The translations under genes and the position numbers were made by a program. Of a DNA stretch of 64,000 nucleotides, positions 28,201-45,400 are shown in pieces. The notes beneath the pieces are model-generated. The model worked only from the letters and a program-made list of their open reading frames with translations, had not been told where the DNA came from and did no database searches. Within the stretch, counting starts at the first letter, position 1. Every line of letters begins with the position of its first letter. The stretch comes from Cyathus striatus (taxonomy: Eukaryota > Basidiomycota > Agaricomycetes > Agaricales > Nidulariaceae). Location of the stretch: positions 930,001 to 994,000 of the forward strand of contig JAOVFP010000012.1 in assembly GCA_025738555.1 (NCBI GenBank), read 5' to 3'.

Positions 28201-31200
28201 CATCTCAGGAGTCCTGGGTTATGAATGACACTATCAAGAACAATGTGCTGTTTGGAAGTCCCTTTGACGAAGAGAGGTATAATAAAGGTGTGCCATTAGT
28301 AAACGGTACATGCACGTTGTACTCAGTTTCGGTAGTCCTTCGACAGTGCGCCTTGAAACAAGACCTGGAGTTATTCGATGCCGGTGACGCAACTGAGGTC
28401 GGAGAACGAGGACTTACATTGAGGTGAGTGCCGCAGTCATAAGTATGACTTTTTATTGAATTATCTTATCTAGTGGTGGACAGAAGGCGAGAATTACACT
28501 AGCGAGGGCCGTCTACTCTTCAGCTCAGGTAATCCTTCTTGATGATGTTTTGGCTGCGTTGGATGTTCACACGTGAGTGTTATGAGTATTCATGCTGCAG
28601 CTAAATGCTTACTTTAATGCGGAACAGTGCAAAATGGATCGTAGAGGAGTGTCTTTTAGGTGACCTCATTAAGGGACGAACTGTCTTGCTCGTGGTATGT
28701 AACTCCGCTCTCAATGTTTGCTGAAGGCCGCAGCTGATTGCTTTCAAATCAAGACTCACAACGTCGCGCTTACGGAACCCATCGCCCACTTCATCGTGTC
28801 GATAAATAAGGATGGTAGTCTCTCAACCCGGACTTCGGTGCCTATGGATCATTTGCCTAAAGCCCTCGTCGAAGAACTCGAAGATATCCCTGCGGAACTT
28901 GACGCGACGAAAGAAACCACTGAGGATGATAGTTCCGCCAAGCCTTCCGGCAAGTTAATTATTCGAGAAGAAATTAAGACCGGTCGAGTTGGACGAAAGG
29001 CCTTGAAGCTTTTTATTTCGGCATTGGCGGGAAAACATCCATTTTTCTTCTTCCCCCTTTGGGTCATGGGTATGGTAGCTAGCGAGGTAATGACCAGCTT
29101 CCAGCTGTGGTATCTTGGTTACTGGGGGTCGCAGTACGAGAATCAACCTGGCGAAGCAGTGAAAGCATCTTAGTACGTTATTTCACTCATGCGCCATGGC
29201 TAAGCTGACTGCGCTGCTTTATTCAGTTATCTTTCTATTTACACCTCACTTTTGGCCTTTACCGCATTGGTCCAGTTTGTAAAGGCGCTGTACTATAAAC
29301 TGGGAGCCATACGCGCATCGACAGCTATTCATAATACTCTTATGGGGTCGATACTAGGCACCACCCTTCGGTACGTGAAATACTCCAGACCCTATGCTCT
29401 TTCGTGACTTATAGCTTTGCTTTAGGTGGCTTGACGAGACACCCGTGTCGCGTATAATCACTAGGTGCACGCAGGATATAAGATCACTTGATGGTCCCCT
29501 CTCTGAGACATTCGACTGGGTGGTTGACCTATCCATAGGTGTAATGGCTAAGCTTGGAAGTGTGGTCATTATCAGCCCTATCTTTATTTTCCCTGGAATG
29601 TTTATTGCCGGTGTTGGGTCCCTTATCGCAAACATATACTTGAAAGCTCAGTTGTCTGTTAAACGGGAGATGAGGTTTGTGGCGCATGCGACTGAGTTTA
29701 TTCCGCTGTTAATGTATTGATCCGTAGCAACGCAAAAGCACCAGTCTTGGCACACTTTGGTGCTACTGTCAATGCTCTTGGTTCGTTTCATTCGTTGTTA
29801 GCGGATATATAGACTAACATTTTTATTGCGACAGTTTCCGTGCGTGCATATGGAGCACAGGAAGTTTTCCGAAAGGACTTGCTGTCTAAAATTGATCACT
29901 ACGCTAGAGTTGCCAGGATGTCATGGGATCTTAATCGTTGGATTGGTATTCGTATGGATTTACTTGGTGCAACATTTACCACTTCGCTGGCTCTATATCT
30001 GGTCATCACGCGGAGTGCTAGTGCTGCCAACACCGGCTTCTCGTTAGCCGTGGCGCTCGATTTCTGCAACTATATCCTTGGTTGGGTTAGGCTTTACAAT
30101 GATTTCGAAGTAGAGGCAAACAGGTTGGGTTCCATTGTCTGGTTAGTATATCGTTGAACTTACTCGTCGCATAGCTTGGAACGTATTCAAAGTTACACCG
30201 AAATTGACCAGGAGAAACGTTCGACTGAGGCTGGCAAGCCACCAGCTGCATGGCCAACGAGCGGAGAGCTTCGTGTAGAAAAATTGTCAGCCCGTTATTC
30301 GGCTGTAAGAGAATCCATGTATGATATACCAGGAACAATCTAACGACGGATGCCTACAGGATGGCCCGGAGATACTCCACCAGTTGTCATTCCAAATACG
30401 CTCTGGCGAACGGGTTGGCGTTGGTGAGTAAAGTTGCTCTACTGGGTCATTCCTTGCTAATGAGATCTTCCGTACAGTTGGACGCACCGGAAGCGGCAAG
30501 GTACACATTTTTGTTTTCAGCCCAAGCCAACGATACCGACTGAATATTCTAATCTATAGAGCACGCTCACGCTTTCACTCTTACGCTGCATCCTTACCGA
30601 CGGTCACGTTTATTACGATGGGATAGCAACCGATGGAATCAATTTGGATGCCTTACGTTCGAAAATCACTATTATTCCGCAGGTGGTAAGTAAAGTCGCG
30701 CTACTGCAGTATCCTAGGAATGACGTCGTTTATTCCTTAGCCCGAGCTTTTGAGTGGTACTCTAAGAAGAAACCTTGATCCGTTTGGAGAACACGACGAT
30801 GCTGTACTGAACGCTGCTCTTAAATACGCCGGTTTATTCTCACTTCAAAGTGAATCTGATGATGTTCGGATTACACTCGATACGAAGATATCCAGCGGTG
30901 GAAGCAATCTTTCAGTCGGACAACGACAAATTATTGCTCTTTCCCGGGCAATGGTTCGTGAGAGTAAGCTGCTCATTTTAGATGAAGGTACGTCTTTCTA
31001 TAAACTACTTCCTGGATCTATATTGATGCAATGGACTACAGCGACTTCTGCCATTGGTGCGCTTTTTTGTTTTATGGAGGTCACATTTTCTAAGGAACCC
31101 TGACAGATTACAAGACGGATGCGCTTATACAGGACGCTTTACGCTCCAAGCTCGGCTCTGATGTTACTGTGATCACTATTGCTCATAGACTTCAAACTAT

Positions 31201-31468
31201 CATGGATGCGGACAAGATTGTACGTAATAAACAAGCTTATATATTCTAGTCAACTGACCTTTCTGCAGATGGTGCTAGATGCTGGGAAGCTTGTGAGTAA
31301 TGCCTACATTATCTCGCTCTAGTTACTTACTGTACATGACAGGTTGAATTTGATTCCCCTGCAGCCTTATTGCGGAAGGAAGATAGTATTTTCAAAGGAC
31401 TTGTCGACAACAGCGGCCACTCTGAGGAACTTCAAGCCATTGCTTTTGGCAAGGCTCGGAAGCAGTGA
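25261..31468 (+). CDS. ABC transporter B, ABCC/MRP type
   Basis: ATG 25261 opens a 50-base first exon ([13 protein letters not shown]..), and the stop is TGA 31466-31468. The exon layout follows gene A one for one, with about 1,500 residues expected. Landmarks: TMD0 exon from about 25369, NBD1 Walker A exon from 28035, SGGQK from about 28474, NBD1-TMD2 linker exon from about 28754, NBD2 Walker A 30479-30501, microexon 31042-31056. All donors checked at the four sites that are GC in gene A are GT here. The NBD1-TMD2 linker is charged and variable ([17 protein letters not shown]..), a likely regulatory segment. It is closest in sequence to gene C by eye. No frame break was noticed, though the whole frame was not summed as for A. 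Confidence 0.9.
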
Positions 31469-32629
31469 CTCTAAAACGGGTGTAGCCTCAATATCCTTGG
31501 GGTTTGGTTCTTTTTTATTAATTCTTCACATTTAACCTGCCTCGATGCAATATATTCTTATGGCATTTTGCATGTTCAAAACCCACGGGAGCTAGTCGAC
31601 GTTCAATACTAAGTGCATTGGTTAAAAAGAAAAAGCTACGACGAGATGCTGGCGAGTACCGTACTATACTAATACGTTATTGGAGAGGTCCTTAGGTATA
31701 GATCCCATGTCCATCACTCCATCTATGGCTGGGGAGCGAAAGTGTGTAAGATTGACTGGGCAAGAAACTACAACCAACATGAAGTCCGAAACATGCAAGG
31801 GGAAAGCAGTCCAGAAAGCTGCGAAATATAGCCATGATCACCAAGCTGAATTTTATTTAACGTCGTTGATCCAAACGCGCAATGTGTATAGTTTTCGTAT
31901 TCGTCTAAGCTTCTGAAGTATTTGTCCTGTAGCTTTAGCTCCTCGATCTCTCCCTCTGCGACTGGCACTGCCGACTGCGACCTGCAACGACGTCAAATGA
32001 GCACACTCGAACTGGTACTAACTTCATAGTAGACCGTAGTAGATCTGCTGCTTGTAGAATTTAGCCGCTGCGAATTCTTCAAATGTCACCGTACCCGCCC
32101 GCATGAACAAGAAAATGGATGAATCATATATGAAACTTTCATACAACGCGCAACTTCTACGCATTTGGTGTAATGAACAGCTAGTGTCACATCCCTTGGG
32201 GTAGGCGGGTTATGTGGTTCAGTAGGAACATCTTGCACCAGTAGTGCATCTAGAAATGAAATGGGAGCAGGACGATGGGTTCATCAGCGTAACGGACAAT
32301 ACTTAGCTGCTTAGACTGGGACAGTGGGAATCAGTGGGAATCTCGGTTGTCGATTACCAATACACTTCTCACGGTTAGCGACGCCAGCCTCTAGGCACCA
32401 CTATCGTATGTAAGTAGTAATCAAACCATCGCAATCATCATGCTTTCATGTCATCCTCAGCACGGTCGTGATCTTATTTATAGAAGAAAATCCCATGCCG
32501 GGAGCGAAAGGAGTCAATATTCTGTTGTCAGTCTCTATTATAAGTCGACTTTGGTCACTATAGTTCAACAATCTCCGCCTAGTTCTTCGTACCAGCCCCC
32601 CATACACCGCAGTTCAGTTCATTAGAAAT
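31469..32629. other. Spacer between ABC genes B and C
   Basis: Apart from the possible small minus-strand gene at 31768-32110, no coding signal was found. The last part before 32630 is the presumed promoter of gene C. No terminator or RNA gene was recognised. Confidence 0.35.
31768..32110 (-). CDS. Possible small hypothetical gene or relic
   Basis: The minus strand holds two open stretches with protein-like composition. One reads TVTFEEFAAAKFYKQQIYYG (about 32085 down to 32020). The other contains AEGEIEELKLQDKYFRSLDEYE (about 31965 down to 31895). They could be joined by an intron ending at a CAG near 31985. The first resembles part of the minus-strand protein at 56216-56823 (EELADAQFYKQEVINARG). 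Start and end are not resolved. It may be a decayed paralogue. Confidence 0.28.
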
Positions 32630-38832
<6,203 letters not shown>

Positions 38833-39215
38833 AATAGTATAACCACAAGAACCTTCAACTCTGTACCTTTGTCAACGTTATGTCAACGTGCCCATAATTA
38901 TCAATATACTTATAAGTGCAGACATCTGACAGTGAACAGTGTACAGGGATATTTAAGTTCTAGCATTTTGATTTGCATATAATAGAGACGTTATGATTCT
39001 GAAGCATCGCCCACTATCACATGCTCGCTTAAGTGACCTGGATTGATTCTGAATGCAACAGGCAATGTTTGCCTAAAGTAATAACAGAAGCGAAACGGAA
39101 GTTGAACGGAAGCATTCTGAGTCAAATTCGGAGTTCGGTTCCACTCGATGTTTAATTCACATGGTTCAACCAAACATAACTCAATCTAATCTCGGCTTCA
39201 ACCACTACCTCCACG
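38833..39215. other. Spacer between ABC gene C and CGI121
   Basis: No gene was seen. It is AT-rich after the ABC stop; the last 60 bases before ATG 39216 are C/A-rich and presumably the short promoter and leader of the CGI121 gene. Confidence 0.35.
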
Positions 39216-40000
39216 ATGGAGACCACGACATATCCGCACCTCGACGATTCTCGCTCAACAGCCCATATTGCGCTCTTCAAATCCATCGAAAATGCAGCAC
39301 ATATTCGCAAACGCATCATAGCAGCATCAACAATGACAGGAGACGAAGGCGATGCTGAGCGCACAGCGGTGGATTTTGCGTTCGTCGACCCGCGTCTTGT
39401 ACGTCATTCTGTTCACTCAGCTTCGGCGTCGGAGCATTGTCAAGTTGATACGTACAAGAACAGGTAACGAGTAGATTGCATCTTGAAACGGCTATCCACC
39501 AATCGATTCTTGCGGACCAGCAGGGGGGTCTTAGAACGAAGACCGTGCATTCGGAGGTGTTGTGGAACTTGAACCCAACGAATAATGTGAGCTATCACAT
39601 TTCTTTTTGTAAATAATATTATCTCATAAAGCGTTCTTTATATACAGATAACTGAAGCGATCCGCCGTTACGGCGTCTCAGACACAAATGCTTCGCTCCT
39701 CCTCGTCCACATCTGTTCCCCTTCAGTCCCTGCCTCTCAGATCGAGAAGCAAATGCGCGACGTAGTAAAAGGCGAGCTCGTTCCATTAAATGAGCTAGAA
39801 GGAATCACAGACTGGGCATTAGTGCGCAAGGTTCGTTCCCATTGTATTACATAGACTACAGAGCTGACATGTAGTGGTAGTATCACAAGCTCAATCACGA
39901 GCCCGCGTTCCTCAATGTCCAGGGCGATCCTGTAAGGGAGAAGGCTGTCGTAGACGATATTGTAACTAGTACCGTGGCGATGAAGAGCGTTATGGCGTGA
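39216..40000 (+). CDS. CGI121: KEOPS/EKC complex subunit CGI121
   Basis: Four exons (39216-39398, 39464-39586, 39648-39830, 39881-40000) sum to 609 bases, or 202 residues, ending TGA. The protein begins with a TAHIALFKSIENAA pattern, followed by IAASTMTGDEGDAERTAVDFAFVDPRL and, over the first junction, a SRLHLETAIHQS motif. It then has KTVHSEVLWNLNP and a C-terminal ITEAIRRYGVSD. These are hallmarks of Cgi121/TPRKB. The family is part of the KEOPS complex, which makes t6A37 on ANN-decoding tRNAs and affects telomeres; Cgi121 binds the Bud32 kinase and tRNA. An alternative second-exon acceptor 15 bases downstream would break the frame, so CAG at 39461-39463 was chosen. It is a housekeeping gene inside the transporter cluster. 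Confidence 0.88.
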
Positions 40001-40189
40001 TCTGTGCTATCCTCCGCTGTCTGATAGTTGAAACGTTGAAACCGTATGTTGTTGATGGTATGTACGATATCAATTATGCTTTCAGCGCTTCTAGCTTGCC
40101 CATCCGACGGGCCATTCCAATACACTATACGAGAAATATAGGGAAGTGTCAAATCTCCTTAACCTCGTATTCCACAACAGGTCATTCAC

Positions 40190-40290
40190 TTCCCCAATCA
40201 TTGATTTGGGCAAAACCGCCCTCACAACCTTCGTTGCAATCGTTATACCACTGTTTATCCCTTGCGGATATGTACCAGATTTTAATGTAT
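40190..40290 (+). pseudogene. Relic of an ABC transporter exon 3
   Basis: The stretch reads TALTTFVAIVIPLFIPCGYVP. This matches the exon-3 end of genes A-D (LALITFVAVFIPLFIP.EYVPVDP), again followed by a GT donor-like base pair. No other exon of a full gene is present around it. Further on, 40518-40585 resembles sequence lying about 300 bases after the end of ABC gene A. Together these suggest a deleted ABC copy between C and D. Confidence 0.65.
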
Positions 40291-40779
40291 GTTGTTCAAC
40301 TATACCGGGTCGTATAGAAAGTTATCTGAGCAACTCAGCAGACATTGACTGTAATAATTATTGCAGATTAATATTCGCAGGCCTGAAGTTGCCTCTCCGT
40401 GGAAGTGCGTTTGAAGTATTTTTAGTCCGGGTCAATACTTCCAGTTGTGAGAGCTGCTTAAAATATGCTTCTATGTAAATTAAGGAGCTTGAACAGACTC
40501 GAGACTTGATACGCATCGCGCTGCCGTCCTCAGGCTCGAGATCTCTCAGGATCTCTCTGATACCGATCTTCGTTATTAATGCCCATGCTATAAAACGAAA
40601 CTTACTGCTTTAACATGTTGTTGGAGTATTCTACCAACTAGCATCTCATCCCAGAGCGTATGGCTTAGACAGTTATAATGTGAACTCACTTGAAACTGGA
40701 TCGAAAGGACAGCAACTCAAAAGCAATTCGTGCCGTTCTTTTTGACATACAGACAGTGTAAAGGATCCTTCGAAAATAT

Positions 40780-40930
40780 CCACTGAGGCATTGTCTAATA
40801 CCTACAGAATCTGGACACTTATCCTTGCTTATCTTGCCATGATGATGGGAGGTCAAAGTTTTAACTGTTCCAGCCATTTCGCCGTCAAGCATTTCAGCTA
40901 CCACCTGCGTTATGAGAGAGATAAGTCGCG
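40780..40930. repeat. Diverged spacer duplication, copy 1
   Basis: It shares long segments with 41936-42125: CTTATCCTTGCTTATCTTGC, then GTTTTAACTGTTCCA.. against ATTTCAACTGTTCCA.., then CATTTCAGCTA.CACCTGCG against CATTTCAGCTATCGCCTGCG. Copy 2 has about 40-50 extra bases in the middle. Confidence 0.7.
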
Positions 40931-41047
40931 TACAGACATTTTTATCAGAAAGCTCCGAGCATAGTCTCACGGTGAACACGGCTAACTCATAACTATCATT
41001 CTGTTTTCTACCACACGGAGAAACAGTGCAACAGTGCCTTCAGAAGA

Positions 41048-41790
41048 TTATCTCCATTTGGAGAATATACAGGAATCGTTATCTCCTCCGGACATTGTTG
41101 AACTTACCCTGGTGTTACGCATGGAAGTATAATATCAGACAGTCATTGGCACCATTAAGGTGGAATTCGTGAAAAATATGAACGACTGCTCCCCACAGCT
41201 ACATAGGATGAAGACGGCGGAATAAATTATAAGTGTCGTTCTGCGCTGTTGCTCACATATATCTATATGGGAAATATAGCATACGCAATGAGCTTGATAA
41301 TAGATTTACGAATTGAACCACAGACCTCGTTGCTGTGAAGATATCTCCATGAGGAAAAATGGTGAATGTCAAGCACGCTGTACCAAGTTAGTACTCTCCA
41401 AGTGAATCAAACAGATACGAGCAGATACGCTGTAACGCCGCGTCGCCGCTATATGGATTATCATAATCCACCAATTCAGTTATCTCCATAAGGAAGAATG
41501 TTAAAAGTGAAGCAAAGGCCACGCAGGTGCACAGTTCACGGGATCACGATGTTTGAGAGGGCAGTATGGAAAAATTATCTCCATAAGGTAGAATGTTGGT
41601 TTTAAAAAAATCACCATACCTAGCGAATCCCTGCTTCAACGTTGGCAGTTGCTCCTCCGAGGCTCCATATGTAAGATGGTAAATTTGATCGCGAGAAACA
41701 TATAGAACATCGCGTGCGACTCGTGCGAGTATTCAAATCTTCAGCTTCAAGCTCAAGTACTTATCCCCATAAGGAGAAATGTTGAATATA
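41048..41790. repeat. Five spaced copies of a TCTCCATAAGGA dyad motif
   Basis: TTATCTCCATTTGGAGAATAT starts at 41048, with variants ATATCTCCATGAGGAAAAATGG (about 41341), TTATCTCCATAAGGAAGAATG (about 41480), TTATCTCCATAAGGTAGAATG (about 41575) and TTATCCCCATAAGGAGAAATG (about 41761). The core is a near-palindrome CTCC-N4-GGAG followed by AATGTT in most copies. Spacing is irregular (about 95-290 bases). Confidence 0.65.
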
Positions 41791-41935
41791 TACTTTGGTG
41801 CACATGCGCACATGCAAGTTGCATACAAGTTGGTGTCGCCTTTGTTACCCATCACTAATAATATACACATTAATATGGCACTCACTTTACGCAGTTCACA
41901 TGGTCGAAAAACACTTAACCTGCAGGGATAGTTCT

Positions 41936-42125
41936 GAGATATTGTCTATTAATACCTATGTACGGATACTTATCCTTGCTTATCTTGCCATGGCCCATGA
42001 TGAAGTCGCAAACTCGCCATTAGTAATGCTCAGCGTACGTTCAAGAGTCAAAATTTCAACTGTTCCAACTTCCAGTCATTTCTTCGCCAATCATTTCAGC
42101 TATCGCCTGCGCTATGAAAAACATG
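41936..42125. repeat. Diverged spacer duplication, copy 2
   Basis: This is the partner of 40780-40930, with the same order of shared segments and an internal insertion or retained stretch (about 41998-42045). Confidence 0.7.
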
Positions 42126-42432
42126 TTGCCACTGTGTCGGACTCGAGAAGACTCCATATCTCTCTCATAGCTAAATAGTGCTGTAAAAATGCTGTCGAGA
42201 TTTGCAATTGAATATGTAAACATAGAACACCGCGAGAAACTTTTACAGCGTTTGCCTTACGGTTGCTTCTGATTCTTGTCACTGTGGATCGTGTGGTCGT
42301 TTTCCGTTCCGTTTTCTCGCGTACAGCCTTCGTTCCTTGTTGATTATGATATTTTTAGAGTCTCAGTATAGAGACCGAAGGCGACTGGATAAATGAAACC
42401 ATCAGTAATTCCTGTAATCTCTCATTCTCTCT

Positions 42433-45400
42433 ATGACGGACCCTCCCTTTGCAACCCTTGAACCCGGCTTATATGGCTTTGCTACGATATATGATGCGTA
42501 AGCCATCTTCAGATTTACATACCCGGTGTTGTGTTAAGTGTCCATCTATAGGAAAGACTTGATCATCAAGAATATCAAAACGTTTCCATTCTACGTTACT
42601 TGCGCATCGCTATTAGTGTTATCGTTGCAAACCGCGTATTACGCGACGAGGAAAGGAAAGTCAACAATCCCTAAGAATGCCCAGCTGGAACAGGAAGTAA
42701 AAGTGCGCGAAAGATCTATCGTCTGGTTCAACGGAGCAAGGTTTCTTGGATGTATCGTGTTATTCGTCCTTTCAAATGTCACGACCATCCGACAGACAGG
42801 CAACAACCAGAACGTGATACAGCGGTGGGGCTTACCGATAACATTCGTGAGTCCCGTGTCACTAGACTTCTACCTGGCTCAAGACGCGTCAAACATAGTT
42901 CTACGCGTCCTTCCTATCTGCTGCTTCACTATTGAGCCGTCAATGGAGTTTTGTTACCACTGGCCACCTCGATTTCGTTCTCTTTGTTCCATTTGGTGTC
43001 TACTCATATCGTGACTTCTGGCCTCTGATTACAACCACCGAAACGCCAAAAGACATAGCGGAGGGTCCCTTACTATGGGCAAAGCTAGCTATTCTGTCCT
43101 TTGTTACAGTGGCTGTTCCTCTATTCATCCCTCGAAGATATACCCCAGTTGACCCTAGTGTACGTTATTCCTATTCACTCTCGTGTTTGGCTGTTATTTA
43201 CAAGATTTTACAGGATCCTATGCCGGAACCGAGTCCTGATCTCACTGCTTCAGTATTCTCCAAGTACCTATATTTTTATTTGGACACTCTCATTTTCAAG
43301 GCAGCGAAGGTAGAGCACTTATCGCTGAATGAATTGCCACCACTTTCAGACCGTGATCGTTCTCGGTATCTAAAAGGAAAAGCCTTTCGTGTGTGTTGAA
43401 CGTGTAATCTCTCATGTAGCACTAAACACTGATGTTGAGCGAACGTAGCATCTGGACCCATTCTCTGGAGCGAAGCAAAGACATCTTTTCTTCAAGCTCC
43501 TACGCGTTTTCCGTAATACTTGTTCAACTGTTATTCATACAGTCGTCTAACACTACTCATTAGGCAAGGAATATGCCATGATCTGCCTCAACGTTCTCAT
43601 CCAAGTCATTGCAAACTTCGGCGCCCCCATTGGGATCAACAGGATTCTCAGGTAAACCATCTGCAATCAAATTAATCATTATCCCTTTTCTCAATCATTC
43701 ACTTTCAGCTATCTGGAATTCGGTCCCGGAACCTCTACTATCCGGCCCTGGTTCTGGGTTATATGGATTTTCGTAGGACCTATGGCATTCAGCATCTCAC
43801 GCCAATCATACATATTCATGAATACCCGCGTAATAGTTCGTATAGAGAGCTTGGTCACACAGCTAGTCTTCGAGCATAGTCTTCGAATTCGGGTGAAGGC
43901 TGAAACATCTGGCGCTGAGCTAGCCGCGGATGCTTCTCAGAGTGAAGACACAGGAGCCCAGGGAGAAGTCCAGCAAGTCGCTAAGAAGGAAGTTCCGCGT
44001 ACCGACAATCTCATTGGAAAGCTGAACAACTTGGTGACGAGTGATATGAGTAGTTTATATGGAGCTAAGGATTTCCTTCTTGTCGGTATGCTGTTTTCGA
44101 TGCTGTTTGACTTTTAAGTGTGCTTATGAGTACCGCTAGTACTGTATGTTCCTTTGCAGATTGCAGCAGGTATATTCTTCTTGTACAAAATCCTTGGGTT
44201 GAGGTGAATTTCTTAATGTCACGGCTGATCTTCATCTCACGCAATCTGCAGCGCATTCGCAGGCCTGTTGACTATGGTTCTTCTGTTACCCATCCCGCAA
44301 CTTATCATAAACAAGATGGGAACTCTTAGTAAGAAAAAGATGAAATTGGTACGTTGATCACATGAATTGCCAGTAAAGAGCCTGAGGTCTTCGCACCCAT
44401 CAGACGGATGCCCGAGTACAATCTGTAACTGAGAGTGTGTACAGTCCCTTTACATGATCATGCTGTTTGCTGACCTTCGTTAGCCGTCAATGTTCTTCGT
44501 ATGGTGAAGATGTTCGCATGGGAGTCAAAGATGAACGACAACATAAGCCAAAGGCGAAAGGACGAGTTGCGCTTACTATTCAAGTCCAAAGTAAGTACAT
44601 ACTTCATGTACATGTCGCATAGGTTTCGCTTTAACGCTCTGCTTATAGATTTGGGAGACATTGAATAGCGTAGTTAAGTGCGTTATGTCGTATCCATCAT
44701 TAGTGTTGTCTCACATTTACTTTTGTATTTATTTCAGCCAGATGATAATATCCCTCGTCATGATGACAACATATGGCTTTTATACTATGGTTATGAAGGA
44801 GAAACTTAGTGGTACGCGACAAATCTAATCTACGTTGAAGGTAGCAGCACCTTTCTAAATATTTTACACAGCTTCTATTGTATATTCAAGCATGCCCATG
44901 TTCGATCTCATGAACTCTCAGTTGTACTTGCTGTCCACTCACATGTTGATGCTCGTTCGAGGCAAAGTTGCGTTAGATAGGCTTAGCGGGTTTCTAAAGG
45001 ACACGGAGCTTTTGGATGAATACACTTCTAATCATAAGCAGCCTCAGAATGAATCTGATATCGTCGGTTTCAAGGATTGTAGTTTCTCGTGGTCAAGCGA
45101 AGATGGTACTGCTACACCTTCTTTCAGGCTACGCATTGAAGGCGAGCTCGCGTTCAAGAAGGGTTGTATCAACCTGATTACTGGCTCGACGTGAGTAGTA
45201 GTATGCTTACGGTAAAGCGCTTCAATCCTTTGTTAATGTGTTCTCCGCAGTGGGACAGGGAAAACGTCGATGCTGATGGCATTGCTTGGTATGCTTTATG
45301 TTGCTTATTTCTCGCGGAAGACTAAAATGACACACTAGGTGAAATGCATTTCATTCCTACCGGGACTGACGCATGGGCCAATCTCCCGAGAAGCGGAGGT

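Larger units (their letters stand above)
40291..42432. other. Repeat-rich spacer before ABC gene D
   Basis: No gene was found. It holds the duplicated blocks 40780-40930 and 41936-42125, and five loose copies of a short dyad motif between 41048 and 41790, given as separate entries. The last 250 bases should contain the promoter of gene D. Confidence 0.45.

Noticed and set aside
41048..41790. CRISPR-like array
   Set aside because: The repeats are imperfect and spacing varies from about 95 to 290 bases. The genome is eukaryotic.
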